The notes beneath the pieces are model-generated. The model did no database searches. It saw only the letters and a list, made by a program, of their open reading frames with translations, and was not told where the DNA came from. A stretch of DNA of 64,000 nt from Bacteroidia bacterium (lineage in GTDB: Bacteria; Bacteroidota; Bacteroidia; Flavobacteriales; Flavobacteriaceae): contig JAUICK010000008.1 of assembly GCA_030427865.1 (NCBI GenBank), positions 1 to 64,000 on the forward strand. The letters are read 5' to 3'. Below are positions 6,599-18,041 of the stretch, piece by piece; the first letter of the stretch is position 1, and the number at the start of each line of letters is the position of its first letter. The position numbers and the translations under genes were made by a program.

Positions 6599-9577
6599 CT
6601 AAACGTTCTTTTCGTTTTTCTTAGTAGTGTCAAACATAATTGGTGTTGCCACAAATAATGATGAATACGTACCTACTGCTACACCTACAATTAAGGCAAA
6701 CATAAATCCTTTAATAGAATCTCCACCAAATAAGAAGATTGCCAACATTACTAATAGTGTAGTTAGAGATGTATTTATCGTTCTTCCTAATGTAGAACTT
6801 AATGCTGTATCTACATTTTCGCTGTATTTTCTATTTGGAAAATCTCCTGCAAATTCTCTAATTCTATCGAAAATAACCACAGTATCATTCAAAGAATACC
6901 CAACTACGGTTAAGATAGCTGCTATAAAAGACTGACCTATTTCCATATCGAAAGGCATAAATTTGTAGAAAATAGAGAATACTCCTAACACGATTAATAC
7001 ATCGTGGAAAACTGCCACAACTGCACCAATAGAATACGATACTTTTCTAAAACGTAATAAGATGTATAAGAAAACTACTAATAGAGAACCAAATACAGCA
7101 TATAAAGCAGATGTTTTAATATCGTCTGCAATGGTTGGTTCTACTTTTATAGAGCTCATTACACCTGCACCTGCTTTTTCGAAACCTGGTTTAAAGTTTT
7201 CGTAGGATAAATTTCCTAAATACGGTTTTAATCCTGTAAATAAGGCATTTTGTACTTCATCATCTACTTCTTGTCCTTCTTCATCAATTTTATAAACAGT
7301 TGTAATTTTTAATTGATTAGGCGTACCATACGTTTTTACTTCTGGAGCAGTACCAAAGGCGTCTTTTAAAGTTCCAGCAACTTCAGTAGCATTCATATCT
7401 TGATCAAAACGAACAACATAAGAACGACCTCCTTTAAAATCTACTCCTTGTTTTAATCCGATAGAGAAAATAGAAACCAAACCAGCAATAATAATTGCAC
7501 CAGAAATTACGTAAGCAATTTTACGTTTCTTTAAGAATTCTACATTAATGTTTTGGAACCATCCTTTAGAAATAGATGTGTTAAAGGTTAAGTTTGTTCC
7601 TTTGTTGGTTGCTCTATCAATTAAAATACGAGTAATAAATACTGCTGTAAATAATGATGTTAAAATACCAATCATTAACGTTAGGGCAAAACCTTTAATA
7701 GGTCCAGTACCAAAAACATATAAAATAATACCTGTTAAGAAAGTAGTAATGTTTGCATCTATAATAGCAGATAAAGCTCCTTTAAAACTAAACCCTTCTT
7801 CGATAGATTGTTTTAAACCTTTCTTTTTAAATAATCCTTCTTTAATTCTTTCGAAAATGATAACGTTTGCATCTACAGACATACCAATGGTTAAGATAAT
7901 ACCTGCAATACCTGGCAAGGTTAATACAGCTCCAAAAGAAGCTAAGATTCCGAAGATAAACAAGATGTTAACTACTAAAGCAATATCTGCATACAAACCT
8001 GCTTTACCATAGTATAAAATCATCCATAATAATACTAAGATAATTGCCAATCCAAATGAAAGAAAACTTGCATTAATAGCTTCTTGACCTAAAGAGGGTC
8101 CAACAACTTGCGCTTGAATCATTCTTGCTGCTGCTGGTAATTTTCCTGCTTTTAGAACAGTTGCAATATCTTCTGCTTCAGCAATAGTCATGCTTCCTCC
8201 AGAAATAGAAGTTCTACCTCCAGAAATTACCTGATTTACAGATGGTGCAGTATATACATAGTCATCTAATACAACAGCTACAAACTTACCAACATTATCT
8301 GCTGTCATTTTTGCCCATTGTTTTGTTCCAGAGCTATTCATAGTCATGCTAACTTCTGGTTTGTTTAATTGGTCAAAAACTTGCGCAGCATCTAAAATAA
8401 CATCACCTTCTATAGTAGCTTTGTTTTTTCTATTTCCTTTAATAGCATATAAACCTATTAACTCAGTACCATCTTTACCTTTGTTAGATTTATAATCCCA
8501 TAAAAATTTAACATGTCTTAATTCACTAGGAATTAATGCTCTTACTTCTTTTCTGTTTAGTAAATCGTTTACAGTGGCTGTATCTAAAACTTTTGCTTGA
8601 GCAACTAAAGAGCTCATTTGTTGTTGAGACTGAGCTACATTAGGAAACAAATAAGTGAAAAGATTTTTCTGATTTACATTTGTAGAGTCTTTAGTTTCTT
8701 CACCCAATAAATCATCAATATCGTCTTTTTTAATAGAATCTTTTTCTTTTTCTAAAGCTGTATCGTCTTTTAATAACTCAGCAACTTTTGCGTTAGCATT
8801 AAAGAAAAAACCTTGTACTTCTGCATTGGTATACACTTCCCAGAATTGTAGTTCTGCTTTACTGGTAATTAATTTTGTAACACGATCTATGTCTTTAGCG
8901 CCAGGTAATTCAATTTGAATTCTACCAGAGTTTCCTATTCTTTGAATTTTTGGAGAAGCAACACCAAATTTATCAATTCTACTTCTTAAAACTTCAAGAG
9001 TAGTAATAATAGAACTGTTTATTTCTTCTTGTAAAGTTTCTTTAACAGTAGCATTGTCTTCGTTAAAAGAAATTTTTTCGCTTAGTGCTTTTGTTCCAAA
9101 AATAGATGGGTCGCTTAACTTTGTGTCTTTAGCAATTTTTTCAAATTCTTCAAAAAATAAGTCTAAATAGGTATCATTACTATCTCTTAATCTAACATCT
9201 GCTGCTTCTAATGCTTGATTAAAAACAACGTTTTTAGAATCGTTAGACAAGCTCTTTAAAACTTCTTTTACAGAAACTTGTAAGATGGCGTTAATACCTC
9301 CTTTTAAATCAAGACCAAGATTCATTTCTTTGTCTTTTACATCATTATAGCTGTATTTAGTAATCCCTAAATCGATGATATCTTTGTTGGCTACACTATC
9401 TAAATACTTTCTCTCGAAAGTAGCTTTTTCTCTTGCGTTATTATTAACGTCTTTAGTTTTAGCATATGTCTTAGCATCATCTTCAACTTTATTAGCTAAA
9501 AAGGTAAATGATAATTGATATAAACTAACCAATCCAAAAAGGATTGCGAATACTTTAATAAGTCCTTTATTTTGCAT
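6599..9577 (-). CDS. secDF: Protein translocase SecDF (fused)
   Basis: A 992-residue fusion of SecD and SecF, which use the proton gradient to help pull proteins across the inner membrane with SecYEG. The SecD half has a first membrane helix (about 7-27), NLGLDLKGGINAILQV (about 86-101), a large periplasmic P1 region, and a six-helix domain with GMSVDANVIIFERIKEG. The SecF half has GVDFKGGRSYVVRFDQD and five helices with VGYSLNDTVVIFDRIREF. The P1 region (about 110-430) is longer than in E. coli and has an acidic insert near residues 270-300 (ALEKEKDSIKKDDIDDLLG). Fused SecDF is normal in Bacteroidota. It is monocistronic, between its own promoter and terminator. Confidence 0.96.
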   Translation of the reverse strand: MQNKGLIKVFAILFGLVSLYQLSFTFLANKVEDDAKTYAKTKDVNNNAREKATFERKYLDSVANKDIIDLGITKYSYNDVKDKEMNLGLDLKGGINAILQVSVKEVLKSLSNDSKNVVFNQALEAADVRLRDSNDTYLDLFFEEFEKIAKDTKLSDPSIFGTKALSEKISFNEDNATVKETLQEEINSSIITTLEVLRSRIDKFGVASPKIQRIGNSGRIQIELPGAKDIDRVTKLITSKAELQFWEVYTNAEVQGFFFNANAKVAELLKDDTALEKEKDSIKKDDIDDLLGEETKDSTNVNQKNLFTYLFPNVAQSQQQMSSLVAQAKVLDTATVNDLLNRKEVRALIPSELRHVKFLWDYKSNKGKDGTELIGLYAIKGNRKNKATIEGDVILDAAQVFDQLNKPEVSMTMNSSGTKQWAKMTADNVGKFVAVVLDDYVYTAPSVNQVISGGRTSISGGSMTIAEAEDIATVLKAGKLPAAARMIQAQVVGPSLGQEAINASFLSFGLAIILVLLWMILYYGKAGLYADIALVVNILFIFGILASFGAVLTLPGIAGIILTIGMSVDANVIIFERIKEGLFKKKGLKQSIEEGFSFKGALSAIIDANITTFLTGIILYVFGTGPIKGFALTLMIGILTSLFTAVFITRILIDRATNKGTNLTFNTSISKGWFQNINVEFLKKRKIAYVISGAIIIAGLVSIFSIGLKQGVDFKGGRSYVVRFDQDMNATEVAGTLKDAFGTAPEVKTYGTPNQLKITTVYKIDEEGQEVDDEVQNALFTGLKPYLGNLSYENFKPGFEKAGAGVMSSIKVEPTIADDIKTSALYAVFGSLLVVFLYILLRFRKVSYSIGAVVAVFHDVLIVLGVFSIFYKFMPFDMEIGQSFIAAILTVVGYSLNDTVVIFDRIREFAGDFPNRKYSENVDTALSSTLGRTINTSLTTLLVMLAIFLFGGDSIKGFMFALIVGVAVGTYSSLFVATPIMFDTTKKNEKNV

Positions 9578-9613
9578 TATTTATTAATTTTTAGTCAAAT
9601 TTTTTAAAACGAG

Positions 9614-9644
9614 CAAATATAGAGCTTCTCGTAAAACCTGACAA
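9614..9644 (-). promoter_or_regulatory. secDF promoter
   Basis: On the minus strand TTG (9642-9644), a 20-nt spacer and TATATTTG (9614-9621), about 37 nt before the secDF start codon. Confidence 0.75.
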
Positions 9645-9729
9645 TTTATTTTAAGGTTTGTTTTTTTGATTATGAGTTTGACTCTCATTAATTTAAATGA
9701 AGTTTAAAAAATATAAAACAAGTATATTT

Positions 9730-10332
9730 TTAGGTAATACTTTTTAGAGGTCCAGCTCTTACTTCTGGTTCTTTGTGTGAAGTTTTATCTTTGGTAAAAG
9801 GATTGTTTTTAGATACTCTACACGCTGTTTTATAAAATTGATTTGCTTTGCATGCTTCAACATTCTTTAAAGAAGCAGAAAAATGATTTGTAGTAAATCT
9901 GTCTGGGTTGTATTTAATTTCAAAAACAAATTTATCATTTACATCAGAGATTTCAGAGAAATCTGTCAATTCATAAACGTCTAAATTGTAGTTAGAAGTT
10001 GTATTGTTATTTTCTTCGTTTTTAGAATTCCGATCTAAAACAACTGTATGCTTTTTTATTAAAGCGTCTTTAATATTGTTAACATCAACAAGACTATAGT
10101 AAGAAATTTTTAAAGAGCTATCATTGGTTTTTTGAACTGCAATATTGGTAGCACCAATTTTTAGAAGTTTACTTTTTACTTCAACTATGGTGTTTTTAAT
10201 ATCTTTTGGATTAATTTTCGCATCAACAAATTCAAGAAAAATTTCTTGATTAGGTTTAGAAATTTGTTCTTGAAAAGCTCCAAACAGTGTAAATATTAAA
10301 AGTAAAGTACCTAAGTACCATTTTGCTCTCAT
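9730..10332 (-). CDS. Hypothetical exported protein
   Basis: A 200-residue protein with a signal-like N-terminus (MRAKWYLGTLLLIFTLFGAF). Residues 28-95 (EIFLEFVDAKINPKDIK and on) suggest a small alpha/beta domain, and the next gene on this strand encodes SecD, whose periplasmic P1 domain has a comparable size and pattern; a relationship is only a guess. The middle has an Asn/Glu-rich linker (SKNEENNNTTSNYN), and two cysteines near the end (VEACKANQFYKTACRVS) could form a disulfide. A TATATTTG box (10337-10344) ends only four bases before the ATG, so the mRNA may be leaderless. Function unknown. Confidence 0.75.
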   Translation of the reverse strand: MRAKWYLGTLLLIFTLFGAFQEQISKPNQEIFLEFVDAKINPKDIKNTIVEVKSKLLKIGATNIAVQKTNDSSLKISYYSLVDVNNIKDALIKKHTVVLDRNSKNEENNNTTSNYNLDVYELTDFSEISDVNDKFVFEIKYNPDRFTTNHFSASLKNVEACKANQFYKTACRVSKNNPFTKDKTSHKEPEVRAGPLKSIT

Positions 10333-10375
10333 GCGTCAAATATATAAAAAAGAATGTTTTTAACTTCTCGAATAA

Positions 10376-10447
10376 TTAATCTTATTTAAAAGAAGTTTAG
10401 GTTAATCTTATTATGAAATCTATAATTTTGTAGCATAATAAGATTAA
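10376..10447 (+). promoter_or_regulatory. fhs promoter inside a long palindrome
   Basis: Perfect 14-bp inverted repeat TTAATCTTATTATG (10402-10415) / CATAATAAGATTAA (10434-10447) with an 18-nt centre that contains the -7 box TAATTTTG. A further half-site TTAATCTTATT lies at 10376-10386. Arms this long around a -7 box look like a repressor operator. The regulator is not identifiable here. Confidence 0.6.
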
Positions 10448-10521
10448 AATATTATGAAGTCTTAAAATTCATTATATTTATTCGCTTAAATTGATAAAAT
10501 AACGGTATACAATTGTAAATT

Positions 10522-12198
10522 ATGACACATCTATCTGATATTGAAATTGCTCAATCAACTCATTTAAATCATATAAAAAATATTGCAAAAAAAATAAATG
10601 TAAAAGAAGACGACATAGAAATGTATGGAAAATACAAAGCGAAACTACCTCTGTCTTTAATTGATGATAAAAAAGTTAATGAAAATAATTTAGTTCTAGT
10701 AACCGCATTAACACCAACTCCTGCTGGTGAGGGAAAAACTACAGTTTCAATTGGTTTAACAGAAGGTTTAAATAAAATAGGTAAACAGGCTACTGTAGTT
10801 TTAAGAGAACCTTCTTTAGGGCCAGTTTTTGGGATGAAAGGTGGTGCTGCAGGTGGTGGTTATTCGCAAGTAGTACCAATGGAAGATATTAACCTGCATT
10901 TTACAGGCGATTTTAATGCAGTTGAAAAAGCAAATAATTTACTCTCTGCTTTAATCGATAACAATATTCAAAGTAAAACTAATAATTTAAATATAGATCC
11001 AAGAACCATTCTTTGGAAACGAGTTATAGATATGAATGACCGTTCTTTAAGAGATATTACCATTGGCTTAGGTGGTACTGCAAACGGAATTCCAAGACAA
11101 GACGGATTTAATATAACACCAGCCTCTGAAGTAATGGCAATTCTTTGTATGGCATCAGATTTAGAAAATTTAAAAGAACGTTTGGGCAATATTTTTATTG
11201 GTTTTACTTATGATAAAAAACCTGTTTTTGCTCGAGATTTAAAAGCCGAAAATGCCATGGCTATTTTGTTAAAAGATGCTATTAAACCAAATTTAGTACA
11301 AACTTTAGAAGAAAACCCAGCCATAATACATGGGGGTCCATTTGCAAATATTGCGCAAGGAACAAATACGATTATTGCTACTAAAATGGGCTTATCTTTG
11401 TCTAATTATGTGGTTACAGAAGCAGGTTTTGGTGCAGATTTAGGTGCTGAAAAATTTTTAAATATCAAATCTCAATTTGCAAAATTAAATCCAAAGTGTG
11501 TGGTTTTAGTAGCAACTATTCGAGCTTTACGTCATCATGGAGGAGCAGCAAAAGAAGATTACAACAGACCTAATTTAAATAGAGTTTCTGAAGGATTTAA
11601 AAACTTAGAAAAACACATCGAAAATATTAGAAAATATAATATCGAGCCTGTAGTTGCGATTAATTCATTTACTTCTGATTCTAAAGAAGAGGTCAATTTT
11701 GTAATTGAAAAGTGTGCTCAGTTAGGAGTAGACGCTGTTTTGTCTGAAGGTTGGGCAAAAGGAGGTGAAGGTACCAAAGACTTAGCCAAAGCAGTTGTAA
11801 ATGTCGTAGAAAATAAAGCAACTCAATACAAGCCTTTGTATGATTGGAAATCTCCAATAAAAGAAAAAATAGAAAAAATTGCAAAAGAAATTTATGGAGC
11901 TGTTGCTGTAGAATATAGCAAACAAGCACAATTGAATTTAAGAAGAATTGATAGATTAGGCTTTAATGATTTTGCTGTTTGTATGGCAAAAACTCAAAAA
12001 TCTTTTTCAGACAATGCAACTTTAATTGGAAGACCAGAAGGTTTTACAGTTACAGTAAGAGAAATTGAAATTGCAGCAGGAGCACAGTTTGTAATTCCTA
12101 TTTTAGGTAAAATGATGCGAATGCCTGGGTTACCTGCAATACCTGCTTCAGAAAACATGACCATAGATAATAATGGTGTTATTTCTGGGTTGTCATAA
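10522..12198 (+). CDS. fhs: Formate--tetrahydrofolate ligase
   Basis: A 558-residue cytoplasmic enzyme of one-carbon metabolism: formate + THF + ATP gives 10-formyl-THF for purine and fMet-tRNA synthesis. Diagnostic blocks are the P-loop TPTPAGEGKTTVSIGL (about 70-85), REPSLGPVFGMKGGAAGGGY (about 97-116), WKRVIDMNDRSLRDI, GIPRQDGFNITPASEVMAI and EAGFGADLGAEKFLNIK (about 300-316). It is full length for the family. It stands alone, with an operator-like palindrome upstream and a bidirectional terminator downstream. Confidence 0.97.
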   Translation: MTHLSDIEIAQSTHLNHIKNIAKKINVKEDDIEMYGKYKAKLPLSLIDDKKVNENNLVLVTALTPTPAGEGKTTVSIGLTEGLNKIGKQATVVLREPSLGPVFGMKGGAAGGGYSQVVPMEDINLHFTGDFNAVEKANNLLSALIDNNIQSKTNNLNIDPRTILWKRVIDMNDRSLRDITIGLGGTANGIPRQDGFNITPASEVMAILCMASDLENLKERLGNIFIGFTYDKKPVFARDLKAENAMAILLKDAIKPNLVQTLEENPAIIHGGPFANIAQGTNTIIATKMGLSLSNYVVTEAGFGADLGAEKFLNIKSQFAKLNPKCVVLVATIRALRHHGGAAKEDYNRPNLNRVSEGFKNLEKHIENIRKYNIEPVVAINSFTSDSKEEVNFVIEKCAQLGVDAVLSEGWAKGGEGTKDLAKAVVNVVENKATQYKPLYDWKSPIKEKIEKIAKEIYGAVAVEYSKQAQLNLRRIDRLGFNDFAVCMAKTQKSFSDNATLIGRPEGFTVTVREIEIAAGAQFVIPILGKMMRMPGLPAIPASENMTIDNNGVISGLS

Positions 12199-12201
12199 AT
12201 T

Positions 12202-12235
12202 AAAAAAAATCCAGTTAATTGACTGGATTTTTTTT
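12202..12235. terminator. Bidirectional terminator between fhs and mdh
   Basis: A-tract, stem AATCCAGT / ACTGGATT with a short loop, then a T-tract. It serves the convergent fhs (plus) and mdh (minus) genes. Confidence 0.9.
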
Positions 12236-12249
12236 AATTTATATAAAGT

Positions 12250-13176
12250 CTAAAGTTCTAACAATCCATTAGTCTTAGAAACACCTGCAGCAGATTCTTG
12301 TAAATGCGCTTTTTCAGCATCATTTAAATTGATTTCTACAACACTTTCAATTCCGTTTTTCCCTAAAACAACAGGAACTCCAATACATAAATCATTTAAA
12401 CCGTATTCTCCTTCTAAAAGTGTAGAACAAGGATAAATTTTCTTTTGATCGCAAGCGATGGCTTGTACTAATCCAGATACAGCAGCTCCAGGAGCATACC
12501 AAGCAGAAGTACCTAATAATTTTGTTAATGTTGCTCCACCAACTTTAGTATCTTCTTTTACTTGATTTAATCTTTCATCCGAAATAAACTCAGATACAGA
12601 AACAGAGTTTCTAGTTGCTAATCTTGTTAAAGGTACCATTCCTTTATCTGAGTGACCTCCAATAACCATTCCGTCAACATCAGAAATAGGTGCGCCTAAG
12701 GCTTCAGCTAACCTATATTTAAAACGAGCAGAATCTAATGCTCCACCCATTCCAATAATTCTATTTTTTGGTAACCCTGTGGTTTTATGAACCAAATACG
12801 TCATTGTGTCCATAGGGTTAGAAACTACAATGATAATAGTGTTAGGAGAATGCTCTATTAAACTAGAAGAAACAGTTTTCACGATTCCAGCGTTAATTCC
12901 AATTAATTCTTCGCGAGTCATACCTGGTTTACGAGGAATACCAGAAGTAATAACACAAACATCAGAATCCGCTGTTTTGCTGTAATCATTCGTACTTCCT
13001 GTAATTTTAGTGTCAAACCCGTTTAAAGAAGCTGTTTGCATTAAGTCCATAGCTTTTCCTTCGGCATAACCTTCTTTAATGTCTAATAATACAACTTCCG
13101 AAGCAAAGTTTTTAATGGCAATATACTCTGCACAACTTGCACCAACTGCACCAGCACCTACTACTGTAACTTTCAT
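12250..13176 (-). CDS. mdh: Malate dehydrogenase (LDH-like type)
   Basis: A 308-residue NAD-dependent TCA-cycle enzyme interconverting malate and oxaloacetate. The N-terminal Rossmann motif is VVGAGAVGASCAEYIA, with Asp in LLDIKEG favouring NAD. The active-site loop is SGIPRKPGMTREEL (substrate-binding Arg), followed by VSNPMDTMTYLVHK, and the catalytic His is in VIGGHSDKGMVPL (about residue 174). Length fits the LDH-like malate dehydrogenases of Bacteroidota. The promoter region holds a CRP/FNR-like site, so expression is probably adjusted to growth state or oxygen. Confidence 0.96.
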   Translation of the reverse strand: MKVTVVGAGAVGASCAEYIAIKNFASEVVLLDIKEGYAEGKAMDLMQTASLNGFDTKITGSTNDYSKTADSDVCVITSGIPRKPGMTREELIGINAGIVKTVSSSLIEHSPNTIIIVVSNPMDTMTYLVHKTTGLPKNRIIGMGGALDSARFKYRLAEALGAPISDVDGMVIGGHSDKGMVPLTRLATRNSVSVSEFISDERLNQVKEDTKVGGATLTKLLGTSAWYAPGAAVSGLVQAIACDQKKIYPCSTLLEGEYGLNDLCIGVPVVLGKNGIESVVEINLNDAEKAHLQESAAGVSKTNGLLEL

Positions 13177-13217
13177 AATGATTTATTTTTTAAGTTTATT
13201 ATAATAAATTTCTGTTG

Positions 13218-13261
13218 CAAAAATACAATATAAAAAATATTTGAATGTGATATATATCATA
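13218..13261 (-). promoter_or_regulatory. mdh promoter with CRP/FNR-like site
   Basis: On the minus strand TATGATATATATCACA (13246-13261) lies about 42 nt before the start site predicted from TATTTTTG (13218-13225). No -33 TTG is present, as expected for an activator-dependent promoter. The porin promoter at 16704-16748 has the same arrangement. Confidence 0.55.
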
Positions 13262-13294
13262 AAAAAAAAGCATCTCAACGAGATGCTTTTTTTT
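13262..13294. terminator. Intrinsic terminator (DUF6588 gene)
   Basis: Stem AAAAGCATCTC / GAGATGCTTTT with a 3-nt loop and A/T tracts on both sides. It follows the minus-strand gene at 13313-14347. Confidence 0.9.
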
Positions 13295-13312
13295 GTTAAA
13301 TATTTAGTATTT

Positions 13313-14347
13313 TTATCTAATACTTATTGCAACACCTGCACTAAAAGTGTTATATTCTTGAATGGCATAGCTACCAAATATTTTAAAGAAACCAAGGCTT
13401 AATCTTGCACCTACAGTAGTTGTAAATCCGCTTGAATCAAAATCTAAGTTAGATGGTACAGTCAAAGTTTTTTCTACTGTTGGAGAAGCAGGGTTACCTG
13501 TTTGGTAAACACCTTTAAATGTTCCAGACATAGCGTAGCTAGAACTACCACTGTTGTAACCAAAACCACCATAAAGGTTAATAATTGGCCAGTTTAAAGA
13601 AGCAATAGCTTGCATTGTAAAGGCTTTCAAATTAAACTCTGTTAATGCATTTTGTACTTGAAGCTCTCCAGAGGTTTGATCTGGAATACCATAATTTACA
13701 TCCATAGTAGTGTATGCTGCTAAAAGAGATACGTGTAAAGGTGTTTTGTCTAAAGGGCCAAACCAACTTGTGATTTCTTTTTTAAGTCCTAAACCTAACA
13801 TTTTAACAGATCCATCATCTTTTCCAATATTTGTTTCAGGTACAAATCTTAACATACCTTCTAATTTCCAAGGTAATCCAACACTTAGTTGAACAATTGG
13901 AGCTGGAACAGCCTTTGCTGGTAAATCATCTAAAACTCCTCCTGGAGAATCGAAAGTCGCTGTAACGTTTTGCCCATTAACAGTTGTCATTACCGTCATT
14001 GAGGTAGACTGATTTGGCCCTGCAAAAGTAGATGCAGTTGTTGCTGTAGAAGAAACAGAGGTTAGTCCTAAAGCAGAGATGTTGAATAATTCTTTTTCTG
14101 AAGGAATAGCTGCTCCACTTAATCCAATAGCTAAATCAAATCCAAAGGGTTTGTGAACTTTTGCAGTATGATACCATCCATTATTCATGGCATTAATAAA
14201 GCCTTCCATACCTGGTGCAAAATAAGCTTGCATCAGTTTTTTAGAATCAGCTGCATCAGCTAAAAGAATGTTTTCAAAACCATCTTGGGCTTTTGTGTTA
14301 AACGTTAAGGCGAATACGCCTAAGAAAATTAAAATACACTTTTTCAT
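13313..14347 (-). CDS. DUF6588 family outer-membrane-like protein
   Basis: A 344-residue exported protein with signal peptide MKKCILIFLGVFALTFNTKAQ. After DGFENILLADAADSKKLMQAYFAP come alternating hydrophobic/polar strands rich in Gly and aromatics (FGFDLAIGLSG, VQLSVGLPWKLEGMLRFVPE, VSLLAAYTTMDVNYG, INLYGGFGYNSGSSSY, VGARLSLGFFKIFGSYA). It ends FSAGVAISIR with a terminal charged/aromatic beta-strand. This is the pattern of a beta-barrel of the DUF6588 type. Its cargo or role is not known. Monocistronic. Confidence 0.8.
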   Translation of the reverse strand: MKKCILIFLGVFALTFNTKAQDGFENILLADAADSKKLMQAYFAPGMEGFINAMNNGWYHTAKVHKPFGFDLAIGLSGAAIPSEKELFNISALGLTSVSSTATTASTFAGPNQSTSMTVMTTVNGQNVTATFDSPGGVLDDLPAKAVPAPIVQLSVGLPWKLEGMLRFVPETNIGKDDGSVKMLGLGLKKEITSWFGPLDKTPLHVSLLAAYTTMDVNYGIPDQTSGELQVQNALTEFNLKAFTMQAIASLNWPIINLYGGFGYNSGSSSYAMSGTFKGVYQTGNPASPTVEKTLTVPSNLDFDSSGFTTTVGARLSLGFFKIFGSYAIQEYNTFSAGVAISIR

Positions 14348-14404
14348 TTTTAATTGAGTTTGGTTAATATTTGTTTAAGTTGGGGTTATATTTAAGCTAA
14401 TATA

Positions 14405-14443
14405 TAAAAAAATACACACTCCATAATAAAGTGTGTATTTTTT
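14405..14443 (-). terminator. gyrB terminator
   Basis: Stem AATACACACT / AGTGTGTATT (14411-14420 with 14430-14439), with A- and T-tracts on either side, 20 nt after the gyrB stop codon on the minus strand. Confidence 0.9.
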
Positions 14444-14460
14444 GTGTGAAAAATTCAATA

Positions 14461-16407
<1,947 letters not shown>

Positions 16408-16703
16408 TTAAATTATATTTTTTTGATTGAAAATTGTACGAAATACAACCTATCAAATATAATGAAATACATTACTTTTTAAATTGTTTTGTTGATAAAA
16501 ATGAAAAATGTTGATAACTCTAAAAGTGGCTTAAATCGTCTAAAAAGCACCTTAAAATTGATTTTTTATTTTATTTTTTGATTAAATTAAAAAAAAAACA
16601 AGAAAGTTTCTTAATTCAAAAATTTTACGTTAAAAAAAATTTATAAACGAAATCGATTTAGTGCATTTAGCAATCATTTTTGGTAATAAAAAAAATGTTT
16701 TTA

Positions 16704-16748
16704 TATGATGTTTATCACATTTTTGAAAGAAAGTTCGGTCTAATTTTG
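16704..16748 (+). promoter_or_regulatory. Porin promoter with CRP/FNR-like site
   Basis: TATGATGTTTATCACA (16704-16719) precedes TAATTTTG (16741-16748). The site centre is 36.5 nt from the last base of the -7 box, against 35.5 nt at mdh. The rest of the 16399-16771 gap is very AT-rich, with a TATATTTG box facing gyrB (16454-16461) and no gene visible. Confidence 0.55.
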
Positions 16749-16771
16749 CCTTGTATTTAAGAACAAAACAA

Positions 16772-18031
16772 ATGATGATGCGAATAAAAAAATGGTTGTT
16801 TTTAGTAATTTTACTTTCTTCAATCTTTTCTAACGGACAAGAAAAAAATAAATTTAAACCTGTTATTAAATGGAATGTTACTTCACAAATTTGGTTGCGT
16901 TATTCCGATTTAAATGAGGGTTCTTTAATTGATGATGAACTTACCAATAGTTTTATGGATATTTCTATAAGACGTTTAAGAATACCTGTTTCTTCTCAAA
17001 TAACACCAAAAATATTTGTGTACTCAATATTTGGTGGGAATAATTATAATTTTAAAAATAAAACCTTTCAATTAGAAGTTTTAGATTTATATGTAGAATA
17101 TACTTTCCATAAAGCTTTTGAAGTTGGTATAGGTAAATCTGGTTGGCAAGGTTTAAACAGATGGAATATTCGTTCTTCAAAAACAATGATGGGATTAGAT
17201 TCGCCATTATTTACTTTAAATTCTGTTGAAAAAAATGACGATTTAGGACGTTTGTTTGGAGTTTGGGTAAAAGGACAATATGGAAAGTTAGATTATAGAC
17301 TGGCATTTAACAGACCCTTTATTATTACAACAATACCTAATGGAGAAGTGAATTTTGCAAATCACAAACCAAGAGTTAAAACGTCTGGATATGCAAAGTA
17401 TCAATTTTTTGAACATGAATCTAACAAATCTGCCTATCAAACAGGAACGTATGCGCAAGCAAAAAAAGTATTTAATATTGGAGCAGGTTTTCAGTTTCAA
17501 GACAAAGCATTGAGTGATGGTGATGCAAAATTAGCATCAACAACATTTTACGATATGAAACACTGGGCAGTGGATTCTTTTTTAAATTTACCTTTGCAAA
17601 ATGATGCAGCTATAACTGCATATTTAGGGTATTATGACTACGATTTTGGAAAAGACTATATAAGAAATGTAGGTGCAAATAACCCTACAACTGGAGGAGG
17701 ATCAGATTTTAACGGAGCTGGAGTTGCATTTCCAATGATTGGTAGTGGAACTACTTGGTATATGCAATTTGGGTATGCGTTTAAAGAGTCTGAAATAATG
17801 GGGCAACCTTTTGTTATTCAGCCAAATATTGCCATTCAAAGTTCTAATTGGGATGCTTTAAACGATCAAATGACAGTGTATGATTTTACCGTAAACTTTT
17901 TACTGAATGGGAAACACAATACAAAATTTAGTTTTGGGTATCAACATCGTCCTATTTTTGATGCAACTACAATCCAACAAAAAGGGTATAAAGGAATGGC
18001 AATTTTACAATATCAAATTTCTTTGAAATAG
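16772..18031 (+). CDS. Porin-like outer membrane beta-barrel protein
   Basis: A 419-residue exported protein with signal peptide MMMRIKKWLFLVILLSSIFS. Alternating strands rich in Tyr, Trp and Gly continue to the end (for example VTSQIWLRYSDLNEG, KAFEVGIGKSGWQGL, FNIGAGFQFQDKAL, WYMQFGYAFKES, TKFSFGYQHRPIFDA), and it closes on an amphipathic strand AILQYQISLK. This fits a 16-18-strand porin of the phosphate/polyphosphate-selective type in Bacteroidota; substrate cannot be told. A TTG at 16751 in frame lies upstream of the predicted transcription start, so ATG 16772 is chosen. Confidence 0.8.
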   Translation: MMMRIKKWLFLVILLSSIFSNGQEKNKFKPVIKWNVTSQIWLRYSDLNEGSLIDDELTNSFMDISIRRLRIPVSSQITPKIFVYSIFGGNNYNFKNKTFQLEVLDLYVEYTFHKAFEVGIGKSGWQGLNRWNIRSSKTMMGLDSPLFTLNSVEKNDDLGRLFGVWVKGQYGKLDYRLAFNRPFIITTIPNGEVNFANHKPRVKTSGYAKYQFFEHESNKSAYQTGTYAQAKKVFNIGAGFQFQDKALSDGDAKLASTTFYDMKHWAVDSFLNLPLQNDAAITAYLGYYDYDFGKDYIRNVGANNPTTGGGSDFNGAGVAFPMIGSGTTWYMQFGYAFKESEIMGQPFVIQPNIAIQSSNWDALNDQMTVYDFTVNFLLNGKHNTKFSFGYQHRPIFDATTIQQKGYKGMAILQYQISLK

Positions 18032-18041
18032 ACGTAATTTA

